Below are positions 45,596 through 58,925 of a stretch of DNA of 64,000 nucleotides, one piece after another. The notes beneath the pieces were generated by a model that was given only the letters and a program-made list of their open reading frames with translations, was not told the origin of the DNA and did no database searches. The position numbers and the translations under genes were made by a program. Numbering within the stretch: the stretch's first letter is position 1; each line of letters begins with the position of its first letter. The stretch is from Cristatella mucedo (lineage: Eukaryota; Bryozoa; Phylactolaemata; Cristatellidae), in NCBI GenBank assembly GCA_009760855.2, contig WPIO01000007.1, forward strand, positions 12,719,221-12,783,220, in the 5' to 3' direction.

Positions 45596-46194
45596 ATTTG
45601 CGCGTCGGTCAGTATTGACAGCAGTCGCGGGAGGGTGGCAGCGTTTTCGTCGTTACTCGGACGCGCCTCGCGGCTCTGACCGGCGTCGGTGGCGGCGTCC
45701 GATAGAAATCGACCGCCTGCTGCTAAGCAGTCCACCAATCCGATGCTTTGGCGAGGCGCGCCCCGAGTTCGGCCGAGCGAGGAAGACGCTCCTGGCTGAG
45801 CAGCGCGCGCCGGGCCGACGGCCGGCGCGCGAGGGGGCGCCAGGGGTCAAGGCTGCCCGGGTGCTCGCCAGGCTGCCATGGTGGTTAATCTGAGACGGGT
45901 GGCGAGAAGAGAAAGATAAGCACACTCTACCGCATATTCCCGCGGGAAAACCGTGCAGATTAGCTGGCCGCCGACTCGATTCACCCGCTCGCGGCTGCCA
46001 AGGGAAGCGCTAGGCGAAGCGACGGTAGATCGGACATCATTTTAGAGCCCAGGGCAGCTGGTGCGCGCGCGAGCTGGGTGCATCAGCCCGCGCCGAGACG
46101 CTCCTTGAGGCCATTTATTGCCGCTCGACGAAAGCATTCGCATTCGCGTGCACGCGCCTCGGCTTAGTATTATGATTTTATTATTATAACGCCT

Positions 46195-46858
46195 CGGCAC
46201 TTACGGCTAGTACAAAACTCTGCAGCCAGGCTTGTCTGTCGTGAGCGCGTCGCAGTTGCCGCACGTCACACCACTTCTCGCCGACCTGCACTGGCTCCCA
46301 GTCAAGCAAGCAACACGTCGACTTCGAGGTTTTGTCGCTCACTTTTAGGTCTCTTCATTCTTTGGCTCCAGCCTACCTATCAGAACTACTCCCGCATGAG
46401 GCTAAGTATCGTACCAGTCACTTTTCGGAATCTAATTGTTCACCTCTAATTGTATACATCCCACAAAAATTAGATCCTTTGGAGACCGTGCCTTTAGTTC
46501 AAATGCTCCCAAAGCGTGGAACTCACTCCCGACTTGCATCACGACATTCCCTCACTTGACCAAATTTAAAAAAGAGCAAAAAAATGCATCTATTTATCAC
46601 AGCATTTAGTGGATTCCTATGATTTGAGCTTTATGTGCTTATGCGTGCTTACACTGTTGCATGCTGCCACTTACCACACTTGCGTGCGGACCCTGTGCAT
46701 GTCACCCCTAACCATGTTATTCTTGTTGTTTATTGAGCATACGACCACTGACCATTCGATCGTGTTTCCTTTTCAGCAAATGTAACGCGCCTAGAGAGAG
46801 ATTGAGTTCTCCGAGGGCGCTTTATCAAGTGCATTAGCATTATTATCATTATCATTAT
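46195..46858 (+). mobile_element. LINE family A 3' fragment
   Basis: Starts at 'LRLVQNSAARLVCRER'-type sequence, then 'PLLADLHWLPVKQ' with a small duplication (AAGCAAGCAACACG near 46300), 'LTFRSLHSLAPAYLSELLPH' (46332 on), and the C-terminal region with frameshifts. The canonical 3' end 'GCCTAGAGAGAGATTGAG' and (ATT/ATC)n tail lie at 46830-46858. Confidence 0.85.
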
Positions 46859-46859
46859 A

Positions 46860-47190
46860 AGCAGTGAGCTACCGAAGTCATGACGGGATGTCACAAGATG
46901 CGTGGACTAATTTAGATGTGATGTTCCTGCCTAAACAACACAAATTTTAGCAAGTTATGCAGCTGAAGTAGGCAGGCTTGACTGTGGAGCTGACGTGGTC
47001 GTCTAACGAGAGGTCATCGCTTTGAACATGAATTCCTAGATCACGTGCAGATTCAAAAGGAGATACGCTGGCGGAGCAGATTTTGAACGTCAGATTTTCC
47101 TATTCCTGAGCCACACTTTGTTTGCCTATAGCTAGTAACTTTTTTGTCGTCATTCAATTTAAGAAAGTTTGCTGCCATTCATGTGCGGAT
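46860..47190 (-). mobile_element. LINE family A internal fragment in inverted orientation
   Basis: The minus strand reads from 'WMAANFLKLNDDK' (about 47180-47140) to 'SRLDS'-like sequence at 46870. Both ends are truncated. It directly abuts the 3' tail of the plus copy, giving an inverted pair. Confidence 0.7.
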
Positions 47191-48429
47191 GCCATTAGCC
47201 CATGATCGTGGTTATAGATCGGACGTGAACGGCAGAGGAATCAAACTTGGAGCTGTTATCATGGCGAATAGTCAAGTCATGATAACTGCTGTGCATCTGC
47301 AATAGAAGACTTCCAGTTGCAACCTGGGACCTGCAGCAGCAACAGCGCTTCGCCTATGAAATGTCCGGCCGAGTCCGGCCTCGCCCACGAACGTGGCGGC
47401 AATTTTCGGAGCGCTCGTGCTCGCCCGAAGCCCGAAGCACTTGCGCTCAGCAGCGGGTGAACTCGGCAAACAAGTTTCCAGCTATGAAGAGCCATACTGA
47501 AAGACGCACTAATGCGATCGAGTAGCGATAGTGCTTACGGCTATCGACTGCGTTTGCGGGCCCCTTCCTTCGAAGCGCAGTTGCAGCGGTCCGATCAATA
47601 GGCAAAGAAGCGGAAATACTAGTGGGGAGCCTCGACTTGCCAGGAGGGCGGCGCGACGCCAGACTTTGATTTCACAGCCCCAGCTAGCCGAGCCGACGGA
47701 TGACCGTTCGCAGGCCCCGTGCAATGAGCGGGGTGCAAGGTGAAGGGTGAGCCCGGTCCGCCCCGGTCCGCCCGGTGCGCCTCGGCCATCGGCTCAGTTC
47801 GAATCTTCGCAGTGCAGGTTGCAGTCGCAGGTTTCCGCTTGCCGATCCTAATTTTAGGTTAGTAACGAATGCAGCGCTCAAGCGTTCAACGGAATGAGCA
47901 CGACGATGAAGAGCGGCCATTAAGCTGCCGCGTGACCAGTATGTCGGCCGAGGGAATGCATGAAGACGCCGACGCTCGACTGTCGGGCGCTCAAAGGGAG
48001 CGGAAGTGGCTGAACCAACGGAAGTGGCTTATTATATGACTGAGAGCTAACTAAGCGCTCCGACGAGGGGATGGAGTCGCTCAGTTAGGCGCCGGAGAGC
48101 TAGCGCTATAGTCGGGTTACAAACGAGTACCGTCGTAGTACGGCGGTTCGGTGGCTTTTTAGCAAATAAGAGACTACAGTGGAAGCAAATGTTTGAAACG
48201 ATGGAGATTTATCCTCTGGCTGCGACATCGTGGAATGTTGCGCTCCCAAAAATTCGGTGAAAGAAACCCCCACCCCCAATGCAATAGGTTCGAGAAAGCG
48301 ACTCGAATGTGCTATTTATGCATATGCGCAAGTGTATGCGAGAGTGTAAAGAAGACACCGTACAGTATGCAGGCGTAAGTGATTTGCGATTAGTGTAGTT
48401 GGGTTAGCTAGTATAGGCTGTTGGATTTC
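47191..48429. other. Unassigned, moderately GC-rich
   Basis: Short open frames on both strands (60-78 residues), none with a recognised domain. A small CCCGGTCCGCC duplication lies near 47751-47772. Confidence 0.35.
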
Positions 48430-48545
48430 CGAAAAAAGCTCTAGAAGTCATGCCGTCAATCGGAAGTGAGTTCAAGGCCTTGGGAGCACACGAGTTAAAT
48501 GCTCTTAAAGGGTCGCCAAGCAATTTTTGGTCTTTTCGAGAAACT
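48430..48545 (-). mobile_element. LINE family A remnant
   Basis: 'GAAGTGAGTTCAAGGCCTTG' with 'GAGCACACGAGTTAAATGC' matches the AFSS..KAWNSLP region in minus orientation. About 115 bp. Confidence 0.65.
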
Positions 48546-49813
<1,268 letters not shown>

Positions 49814-50163
49814 ATCAGCGGCGACGCCCCCCGAGAAAGTCGACTGGCGAAAGCATTGTTGACAGCGAGAGAGCTTCCCACGATCATTATCATCCGAATT
49901 TAGGCGCTCCTGCCGGTTGGCTCGGCGATCCGGTGGACTATTAGGCGCAGCTGCAAGCAGACGCAAGTGTAAAGTCCTCGCGCTACCGCTGACGACGCCC
50001 TAACGGAAAGGCCAGCGGCGCGAGTCATCTGAAACTGAAGAGCGGCGGAAGCAGGTGCGGCCTCGCTGCTGCGGCTGCGGCGGCGGCGGCAGCAGCAGCA
50101 GCAGGGTGGCTGCTGCACCTTGAGCGCCGTGCGCAACGGCGCGGCGAAGCGCGGCGGACGAGA

Positions 50164-50199
50164 TTTTCCGCGAAAGCCGAGCTCGGCTTCCGCGGAAAA
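50164..50199. repeat. 36-bp near-perfect palindrome
   Basis: Left arm TTTTCCGCGAAAGCCGAG (50164-50181) and right arm CTCGGCTTCCGCGGAAAA (50182-50199) pair at 17 of 18 positions with no spacer. Confidence 0.95.
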
Positions 50200-50419
50200 A
50201 ATGCCGACAGAAAAGAGCCACCAGGCCCGCTCCGCTGCGCCACCCAAGAAGCCGCCGCCGCCGCCGCCGCCGCCGCGCGCCAATCGCGGGCGGCGGCGGC
50301 GGCGCTCGACGCTTCCTTGGGGCAAGCGAGATTGCAGAGCAGTCGACCGAGCAATCGAGCGGGCGACGCGGCAGGTGTGAAACTTGGCGTGAAACTTTGA
50401 GGCATCGAAAGCTTCGCCG

Positions 50420-50438
50420 TCTGACTGGAGCAGCGGCA

Positions 50439-50473
<35 letters not shown>

Positions 50474-50489
50474 TGCTGCTCCAGTCAGA
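50420..50489. repeat. Hairpin with a CCG-repeat loop
   Basis: TCTGACTGGAGCAGC (50420-50434) is the exact reverse complement of 50475-50489. The 40 bases between are mainly CCG units. Confidence 0.9.
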
Positions 50490-50892
50490 GCCCGCCAATT
50501 ATCCGGAGCGAAGCTGCAGTAAACACGCTGGGCTTACTTACGCTCGACGACCCACTTTTCGGTGGCCTCCGTCCGTCGTGCTGCTGCTAAGTCGCTCGCC
50601 GGAGCGGCGGCGAGCGCAGCGCTCCGGCTGCTGCCGGAATGCGTTCGTCAGAACTCGATCTCTCTCGAGTGCCGCGCGCGCGCGAAGGCAGCGGCAGCGG
50701 CTGCACGGATGGAGGCGGCAGCGAATCGCTCCGTCGGAGCTTCGTCCGGCGGGTGCTGAAGGTGAAAACGTGCTGGCCAGGGAGGCAGCTCAGGGGTGCA
50801 GTATCGCTGTAGCCACAGGTGGATGAGAAATTAGCTGCCAGAGCGTAATGAAGCCCAGAGCTAAGAGCCGACGCTGCTAACTTTCATTAATA

Positions 50893-51035
50893 CAGCGGTG
50901 CCTTGACTTACGAGAGTACCAGCTCACGAGTCGAGACAAGAGCCGCCTCTTGGCCGACTTTCTGCTTTGAGTTGAGAGCTAAAATTCTACGAGCCAGCTT
51001 CGGATAGGCCACCGAAAGTTGGAGTGAACACAGTG
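50893..51035 (+). mobile_element. Candidate Tigger/pogo-like DNA transposon end
   Basis: After a TA dinucleotide (50891-50892) comes CAGCGGTGCCTTGACTTACG, then alternating 'CTCACGAGTCGAGA' and 'TTTGAGTTGAGAGCTAAA' words. From memory, pogo/Tigger-type elements often begin CAGTGGTGCCTYGACTTACGA with such internal repeats and insert at TA. No transposase frame follows; the sequence passes into the purine-rich satellite. The other terminus is not in the window. Confidence 0.4.
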
Positions 51036-51177
51036 AAACAGCCGACACATCCGCCCTAGCATCCAGTGTCTCACTCGTTCACTTTAAGCGGTGCATAGCG
51101 GTGCATAGGAAGCATCAGTGTTGTGCTCGCACTCGTGCTTGCAGTCGTTTTTCAAAACTTCGTTTTTACGGAACCGA

Positions 51178-54100
51178 AGAAAGTGAATGCGAAGAGCAGT
51201 ACTGAGAAGGAAAGCAGTAAAAACAGAAGAAGAGCAGTACTGAGAAGGAAAGCAGAGTAAAAACAGAAGAAGAGCAGTACTGAGAAGGAAAGCAGTAAAA
51301 AAAGAAGAAGAGCAGTACTGAGAAGGAAAGCAGAGAAAAAACAGAAGAAGAGAAGTACTGAGAAGGAAAGAAGAGTAAAAACAGAAGAAGAGCAGTACTG
51401 AGAAGGAAAGCAGAGTAAAAACAGAAGAAGAGCAGTACTGAGAAGGAAAGCAGAGTAAAAACTGAAGAAGAGCAGTACTGAGAAGGAAAGCTTTTAAAAC
51501 AGAAGAAGAACAGTACTGAGAAGGAAAGCAGAGTAAAAACAGAAGAAGAACAGTACTGAGAAGGAAAGCAGAGTAAAAACAGAAGAAGAGCAGTACTGAG
51601 AAGGAAAGCAGTAAAAATAGAAGAAGAACAGTACTGAGAAGGAAAGCAGAGTAAAAACAGAAGAAGAGCAGTACTGAGAAGGAAAGCAGTAAAAATAGAA
51701 GAAGAACAGTACTGAGAAGGAAAGCAGAGTAAAAACAGAAGAAGAGCAGTACTGAGAAGGAAAGCAGTAAAAACAGAAGAAGAGCAGTACTGAGAAGGAA
51801 AGCAGAGTAAAAACAGAAGAAGAGCAGTACTGAGAAGGAAAGCAGTAAAAACAGAAGAAGAGCAGTACTGAGAAGGAAAGCAGTAAAAACAGAAGAAGAG
51901 CAGTACTGAGAAGGAAAGCAGAGTAAAAACAGAAGAAGAGCAGTACTGAGAAGGAAAGCAGTAAAAACAGAAGAAGAGCAGTACTGAGAAGGAAAGCAGA
52001 GTAAAAACAGAAGAAGAGCAGTACTGAGAAGGAAAGCAGAGTAAAAACAGAAGAAGAGCAGTACTGAGAAGGAAAGCAGAGTAAAAACAGAAGAAGAGCA
52101 GTACTGAGAAGGAAAGCAGAGTAAAAACAGAAGAAGAGCAGTACTGAGAAGGAAAGCTTTTAAAACAGAAGAAGAACAGTACTGAGAAGGAAAGCAGAGT
52201 AAAAACAGAAGAAGAACAGTACTGAGAAGGAAAGCAGAGTAAAAACAGAAGAAGAGCAGTACTGAGAAGGAAAGCAGTAACAATAGAAGAAGAACAGTAC
52301 TGAGAAGGAAAGCAGAGTAAAAACAGAAGAAGAGCAGTACTGAGAAGGAAAGCAGTAAAAATAGAAGAAGAACAGTACTGAGAAGGAAAGCAGAGTAAAA
52401 ACAGAAGAAGAGCAGTACTGAGAAGGAAAGCAGAGTAAAAAACAGAAGAAGAGCAGGTAAAAACAGAAGAAGAGCAGTACTGAGAAGAAAAGCAGTAAAA
52501 ACAGAAGAAGAGCAGTACTGAGAAGGAAAGCAGAGTAAAAACAGAAGAAGAGCAGTACTGAGAAGGAAAGCATTTAAAACAGAAGAAGAGCAGTACTGAG
52601 AAGGAAAGCAGAGTAAAAACAGAAGAAGAGCAGTACTGAGAAGGAAAGCAGAGTAAAAACAGAAGAAGAGCAGTACTGAGAAGGAAAGCAGAGTAAAAAC
52701 AGAAGAAGAGCAGTACTGAGAAGGAAAGCAGAGTAAAAACTGAAGAAGAGCAGTACTGAGAAGGAAAGCTTTTAAAACAGAAGAAGAACAGTACTGAGAA
52801 GGAAAGCAGAGTAAAAACAGAAGAAGAACAGTACTGAGAAGGAAAGCAGAGTAAAAACAGAAGAAGAGCAGTACTGAGAAGGAAAGCAGTAAAAATAAGT
52901 ACAGAGAAGAAAAGCACAGTAAAAACAGAAGAAGAGCAGTACTGAGAAGGAAAGCAGTAAAAACAGAAGAAGAACAGTACTGAGAAGGAAAGCAGAGTAA
53001 AAACAGAAGAAGAAGAGCAGTACTGAGAAGGAAAAGCAGAGTAAAAATGAAGAAGAGCAGTACTGAGAAGGAAAGCTTTTAAAAAGGAAGAAGAACAGTA
53101 GTGTGAAGGAAAACAGATAAAAAAAGAAGAGAACAGTACTGAGAAGGAAAGCAGAGTAAAAACAGAAGAAGAGCAGCTAGTACTGAGAAGGAAAGCAGTA
53201 AAAAACAGAAGAAGAACAGTATGAGAAGGAAAGCAGAGTAAAAACGAAGAAGAGCGAGTACTGAGAAGGAAAGCAGTAGTAAAAACAGAAGAGAGAAACA
53301 GTACTGAGAAGGAAAGCAGAGTAAAAAAACAGAAGAAGAGCAGTACTGAGAAGGAAAGCAGTAAAAAACAGAAGAAGAACACAGTACTGAGAAGGAAAGC
53401 GGAGTAAAAAAGAAAGAAAGAGCAGTACTGAGAAGGAAAGCAGTAAAAACGAAGAAGAGCAGTACTGAGAAGGAAAGCAGTTAAAAACAGAAGAAGAGCA
53501 GTACTGAGAATGAAAGCGGAGTAAAAACAGAAGAAGAGCAGTAATGAGAAGGAAAGCAGCGTAAAAACAGAAGAAGAAGAGCAGTACTGAGAAGGAAAGC
53601 AGAGTAAAAACTGAAGAAGAGCAGTACTGAGAAGGAAAGCTTTTAAAACAGGAAGAAGAACAGTACTGAGAAGGAAAGCAGAGTAAAAACAGAACGAAGA
53701 ACAGTACTGAGAGAAGGAAAGCAGAGTAAAAACAGAAGAAGAGCAGTACTGAGAAGGAAAGCAGTAAAAATAGAAGAAGAACAGTACTGAGAAGGAAAGC
53801 AGAGTAAAAAACAGAAGAAGAGCAGTACTGAGAAGGAAAGCAGTATAAAAATAGAAGAAGAACAGTACTGAGAAGGAAAGCAGAGTAAAACACAGAAGAA
53901 GAGCAGTACTGAGAAGGAAAGCAGTAAAAACAGAAGAAGAGCAGTACTGAGAAGGAAAGCAGAGTAAAAACAGAAGAAGAGAAGCAGTACTGAGAAGGAA
54001 AGCAGTAAAAACAGAAGAAGAGCAGTACTGAGAAGGAAAGCAGTAAAAACAGAAGAAGAGCAGTACTGAGAAGGAAAGCAGAGAAAAAACAGAAGAAGAG

Positions 54101-57100
54101 CAGTACTGAGAAGGAAAGCAGAAAAAAAGAGAAGAAGAGCAGCATGAGAAGGAAAGAGAGTAAAAACAGAAGAAGAGCAGTACTGAGAAGGAAAGCAGAG
54201 AAAAAAGAAGAAGAGCAGTACAGACAAGGAAAGCAGTAGTAAAAACAGAAGAAGAGCAGTACTGAGAAGGAAAGCAGAGTAAAAACTGAAGAAGGAGCAG
54301 TACTGAGAAAGGAAAGCTGTTAAAAACAGAAGAAGAACCAGTACTGAGAAGGAAAGCAGAGTAAAAACAGAAGAAGAACAGGTACTGAGAAGGAAAGCAG
54401 AGTAAAAACAGAAGAAGAGCAGTACTGAGAAGGAAAGCAGTAAAACAGAATAGAAGAAGAACAGTACTGAGAAGGAAAGCAGAAGAGTAAAAACAGAAGA
54501 AGAGCGGAGTACTGAGAAGGAAAGCAGTAAAAATAGAAGAAGGACAGTACTGAGAAGGAAAGCAGAGTAAAAACAGAAGAAGAACAGTACTGAGAAGGAA
54601 AGCAGTAAAAAACAGAAGAAGAGCAGTACTGAGAAGGAAAAGCAGAGTACAAAACAGAAGAAGAGCAGTACTGAGAAGGGAAAGCAGTTTTAAAAACAGA
54701 AGAAGGAGCAGTACTGAGAAGGAAAGCAGTAAAAACAGAAGACGAGAAACAGAACTGAGAAAGAAAGAAGAGTAAAAACAGAAGAAGAGCAGTACTGAGA
54801 AGGAAAGCAGTAAAAAAAGACTTGAGAGGGAGCAGTACTGAGAAGGAAAAGCAGAGTAAAAAACAGAAAGAAGAGCGCGTACTGAGAAGGAAAGCAGAGT
54901 AAAAACAGAAGAAGAGCAGTACTGAGAAGGAAAGCAGTTAGTAAAAAACAGAAGAAGAGGCAGTACTGAGAGAAGAGAAAGCAGAGAAAAACTGAAGAAG
55001 AGCAGTACATACTGAGAAGGAAAGCTTTAAAAGAGAGAAGAAGAACAGTACTGAAAAAGAAAAGAGATTAAAACAGAAGAAGAACAGTACTGAGAAGGAA
55101 AGCAGAGTAAAAACAGAAGAAGAGCAGTACTGAGAAGGAAAGCAGAAAAAATAGAAAGACAGAACAGTACTGAGAAGGAAAGCAGAGTAGTAAAAAACAG
55201 AAGAAGAGCAGTACTGAGAAGAAAAGCAGTAAAAATAGAAGAAGAACAGTACTGAGAAGGAAAGCAGAGTAAAAATAGAAGAAGAGCAGTACTGAGAAGG
55301 AAAGCAGTAAAAACAGAAGAAGAGCAGTACTGAGAAGGAAAGCAGAGTAAAAACAGAAGAAGAGCAGTACTGAGAAGGAAAGCAGTAAAAAACAGAAGAG
55401 AGCAGTACTGAGAAGGAAAGCAGTAAAAACAGAAGAAGAGCAGTACTGAGAAGGAAAGCAGTAAAAACAGACAGAAGTAAACAGTACTGAGAAGGAAAAG
55501 CAGAGTAAAAACAGCTTTAAAACAGTAAGAAGAACAGTACTGAGAAGGAAAGCAGAGTAAAAAACTGAAGAAGAAGTGAAAGCATGTAATGAGAAGGAAA
55601 GCTTTAAAACAGAAGAAGAACAGTACTGAGAAGGAAAGCAGAGTAAAACGAAGAAGAAGAACAGTACTGAGAAGGAAAGCGCAGATGTGAGAAAACAGAA
55701 CTGAGGAAGAGCAGTAATGAGAAGCATTATGAGGAAAAGCAGTTAAAAACGAAGAAGAAGAAGACTGCAGTAAGTGAGAACGAAGGGAAAGCCAGAGTAA
55801 AAACAGAAGAAGAAGAGCAGTAGCGTGAGAAGGAAGGAAGTTAGCAGTAAAAACAGAAGAAGAAACAGTACTGAGAAGGAAAGCAGAGTACTGAAAAACA
55901 GAGAAGAAGGCCAGTGACTGAGAAGGGAGAAGCAGTAAAAACAGAAGAAGGAAACAGTACTGAGGAAGGGAAAAGCGGGAGTAAAAACAGAAGGAAGAAG
56001 CAGTACGAGAAGGAAAGCAGTAGTAAAAAACAGAAGAAGAGCAGTACTGAGAAGGAAAAGCAGTAAAAAACAGAAGAAGAGACAGTACTGAGAATTGAAA
56101 GCGGAGTAAAAACAGAAGAAGAGCAGTATGAGAAGGAAAGCAGAGTAAAAACAGAAGAAGAGCAGTACTGAGAAGAGGGGAAAGCAGTAAAAAACAGAAG
56201 AAGAACAGTACTGAGAAGGAAAGCAGTTTTAAAAACAGAAGAAGAACAGTTAATGAGAAGGAAAAGCAGAGTAAAAGCAGTACTGAGAAGGAAAGCAGTA
56301 AAAACAGAAGAAGAACAGTACTGAGAAGGAAAGCAGTAAAAAAAGAAGAAGAAAACAGTACTGAGAACGAAAGCAGTAAAACAGAAGGAGAAACAGTACT
56401 GGAAGGAAAGCAGTAAAACAGAAAGAAGAACAGTACTGAGAAGAAAGCAGAAAAGCAGTAAAATGAAAGAAGAAGAGCAGTACCTGAGAAGGAAAGCAGC
56501 GTTAAAACAGAAGAAGAACCAGTACTGAGAAGGAAAGCAGTGTTAAAAACAGAAGAAGAACAGTACTGAGAAGGAAAAGCAGGTAGTAAAAACAGAAGAA
56601 GAACAGTACTGAGAAGAAAGCAGAAAAAAAAAAAGAAAAACAAGAACAGTACTGAAAGGAAAGCATAAAAAACAGAAGAAGAGCAGTACTGAGAAGGAAA
56701 GCAGTAAAGACAGAAGAAGAGCAGTACTGAGTAGAGAAAGCAAGCCTAGTAAAACAGAAGAAGAACAAGTACTGAGAAGGAAAGCAGAGTAAAAACAGAT
56801 AAGAAGAACAGTACTGAGAAGGAAAGCAGAGTTAAAAACAGAAGAAGAGCAGTACTGAGAAGGAAAGCAGAGTAAAAACAGAAAGAAGAACAGTACTGAG
56901 GAAGGAAAGCATGAAGTAAAAACAGAAGAAGAGCAGTGTACTGAGAAGGAAAGCAGAGTAAAAAACAGAAGACGAAGAACAGTACTGAGAGAAGGAAAGC
57001 GGAGTAAAAAAACAGAAGAAGGACTTACTGAGAAGGCAAGCAGTAAAAACAGCCAGAAAGAGAACAGTACTGAGAAGGAAAGCGGAGTACAAAACAGAAG

Positions 57101-58925
57101 AAGAACAGTACTGAGAAGGAAAGCAGTAAAAAACAGAAGAAGAACAGTACTGAGAAGGAAAGCAGTAAAAACACAGAAGAAGAACACCAGTACTGAGAAG
57201 GGAAAGCAGAGTAAAAACAGAAGAAAAACAGTACTGAGAAGGAAAGCAGAGTAAAAACAGAAGAAGAACAGTTATGAGAAGGAAAGCAGAGTAAAAACAG
57301 AAGAAGAGCAGTACTGACAAGGAAAAAGTGAGTAAAAACAGAAGAAGAGCAGTACTGAGAAGAAAGCAGTTAAACAGAAGAAGAACCAGTACTGAGAAGG
57401 AAGCAGAGTAAAAACAGAAGAAGAACAGTACTGAGAAGGAAAGCAGAGTAAAAAACAGAAGAAGAGCAGTACTGAGAAGAAAGCAAAGTAACAATAGAAG
57501 AAGAACAGTACTGAGAAGGAAGCAGAGTAAAAACAGAAGAAGAGCAGTTATGAGAAGGAAAGCAGGAAAAAGAGCAGTAAAACAGTTATCTGAGAAGGAA
57601 GCAGGTAAAAAACAGAAGACAGAGCCCCCAGTACTGAGAAGGAAAGCAGTAAAAACAGAAGAAGGAGCCAGTACGGAGAAGGAAATGCAGATTTTAAAAG
57701 AAGAATGAGCAGTAATGGAGGAAAGCAGTAAAAAACAGAGAAGAGCAGTACTGAGAAGAAAAGCAGTAAAAACAGAAGAAGAGCAGTAACTTGAGAAGGA
57801 AAGCAGAGTAAAAACAGAAGAAGAGCAGTACTGAGAAGGGAAAGCCAAGTAAAAACAGAAGAGGAGCAGTAATGAGAAGCGAAAGCAGTTAGTGACAGAA
57901 GAAGAAGAACAGTACTGAGAAGGAATAGCAGAGGTTAAAACACAGAAGAAGAACAGCAGCTGAGAAGAAAGCAGAGTAAAAACACAGAAGAGCGCAGTAC
58001 TGAGAAGGACAGCAGAGTAAAAACTGAAGAAGAGCAGTACTGAGGAGAAGAGAAAGCGAGTAAAAACAGAAGAAGAACATGTACTGAGAAGGATAAGCAG
58101 AGTAAAAACAGGAAAGATAGACACAGTTATGAGAAGGAAAGCATTGAGTAAAAAACAGAAAGAAAGAGCAGTACTGAGAAGGAAAGAAGTAAAAACAGAC
58201 GAAGAACAGTACTGAGAAGGCAAATCAGCAGGTAAAAACAGAAGAAAAGTTTAAAAACAGTACTGAGAAGGGAAAGCAAGGTAGAAAATAGAAAAGAAGA
58301 TACAGTATGAGAAGGAAAGCAGAGGGGTAAAAATAAGAAGAAGAGCAGTACTGAGAAGGAAAAGCGGCAGGTATAAACACGAGAAGAAGAGCAGTACTGA
58401 GAAGGAAAGCAAGTTAGTAAACCAGAAGGAAGTGGCGATGTACTGAGAAGGAGAGCAGTAAAAAAAACAGAAGAAGAGCAGGGTGACTGAGGAAGGAAAG
58501 CAGTAAAACAGAAGAAGAACAGTACTGAGAAGGAAAGAAGCAGCTAAAAACAGAAGAAGAACAGTACTGAGAAGGAAAGCAGAGTATAAAAACAGAAGAA
58601 GAGCAGTATGAGAAGGAAAGCAGTATAAAAAAGAAGAAGAAAACAGTACTGAGAAGGAAGCAAGTAGAACAACAACAACAGAGAAGAAGAACAGTACTGA
58701 GAAAGGAAAGCCCAGAGTGAAAAACAGAAGAAAGAAGACAGTTATCATGAGAAGGAAAGCAGAGGTAAAAAAAGAAGAAGAGCAGTACTGGAGAAGGAAA
58801 GCAGTAAAAAACAGAAGAAGAACAGTACTTTGAGAAGGAAAGCAGGAGTAAAAACAGAAGAAGAGCAATAATCAGAGGAAAGCAGTAAATAACAGAAGAA
58901 GAACAGTACTGAGAAGGAACTGGAG
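51178..58925. repeat. Purine-rich 38/40-bp satellite array, left part
   Basis: Each unit contains, in order, AGAAGAAGAGC (or GAAC), AGTACTGAG, AAGGAAAGC and either AGAGTAAAAAC (40-bp form) or AGTAAAAAC (38-bp form). A rarer unit has AAGCTTTTAAAAC. The plus strand is almost only A and G apart from the AGTACT core. 51178 to about 53000 is very regular; from about 53 kb small indels multiply. Open frames of up to 738 codons on the minus strand arise because the unit lacks stop codons on that strand. Confidence 0.97.

Larger units (their letters stand above)
44481..46194. promoter_or_regulatory. GC/CpG-rich island with hairpins and CCG run
   Basis: GC-rich, CpG-dense sequence, with the CCG run at 45520-45593, hairpins at 44852-44918 and no recognised coding domain. 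Open frames on both strands over the CCG run are homopolymeric. Possibly a promoter of an unidentified gene. Confidence 0.35.
49890..50800. promoter_or_regulatory. GC/CpG-rich island with CCG/CGG runs
   Basis: CpG-dense block with CGG/CAG-type runs (50079-50102), CCG runs (50252-50278 and about 50439-50473) and two strong palindromes. A minus frame 50025-50498 is Ala/Gly/Ser-rich without a domain. Possibly a promoter; no gene identified. Confidence 0.35.

Noticed and set aside
51166-56643. Very long minus-strand open frames (up to 738 codons, Leu/Ser/Phe/Cys-rich)
   Set aside because: They are translations of the 38/40-bp satellite, which lacks stops on that strand in all registers. The peptide simply mirrors the repeat and has no start context or domain.
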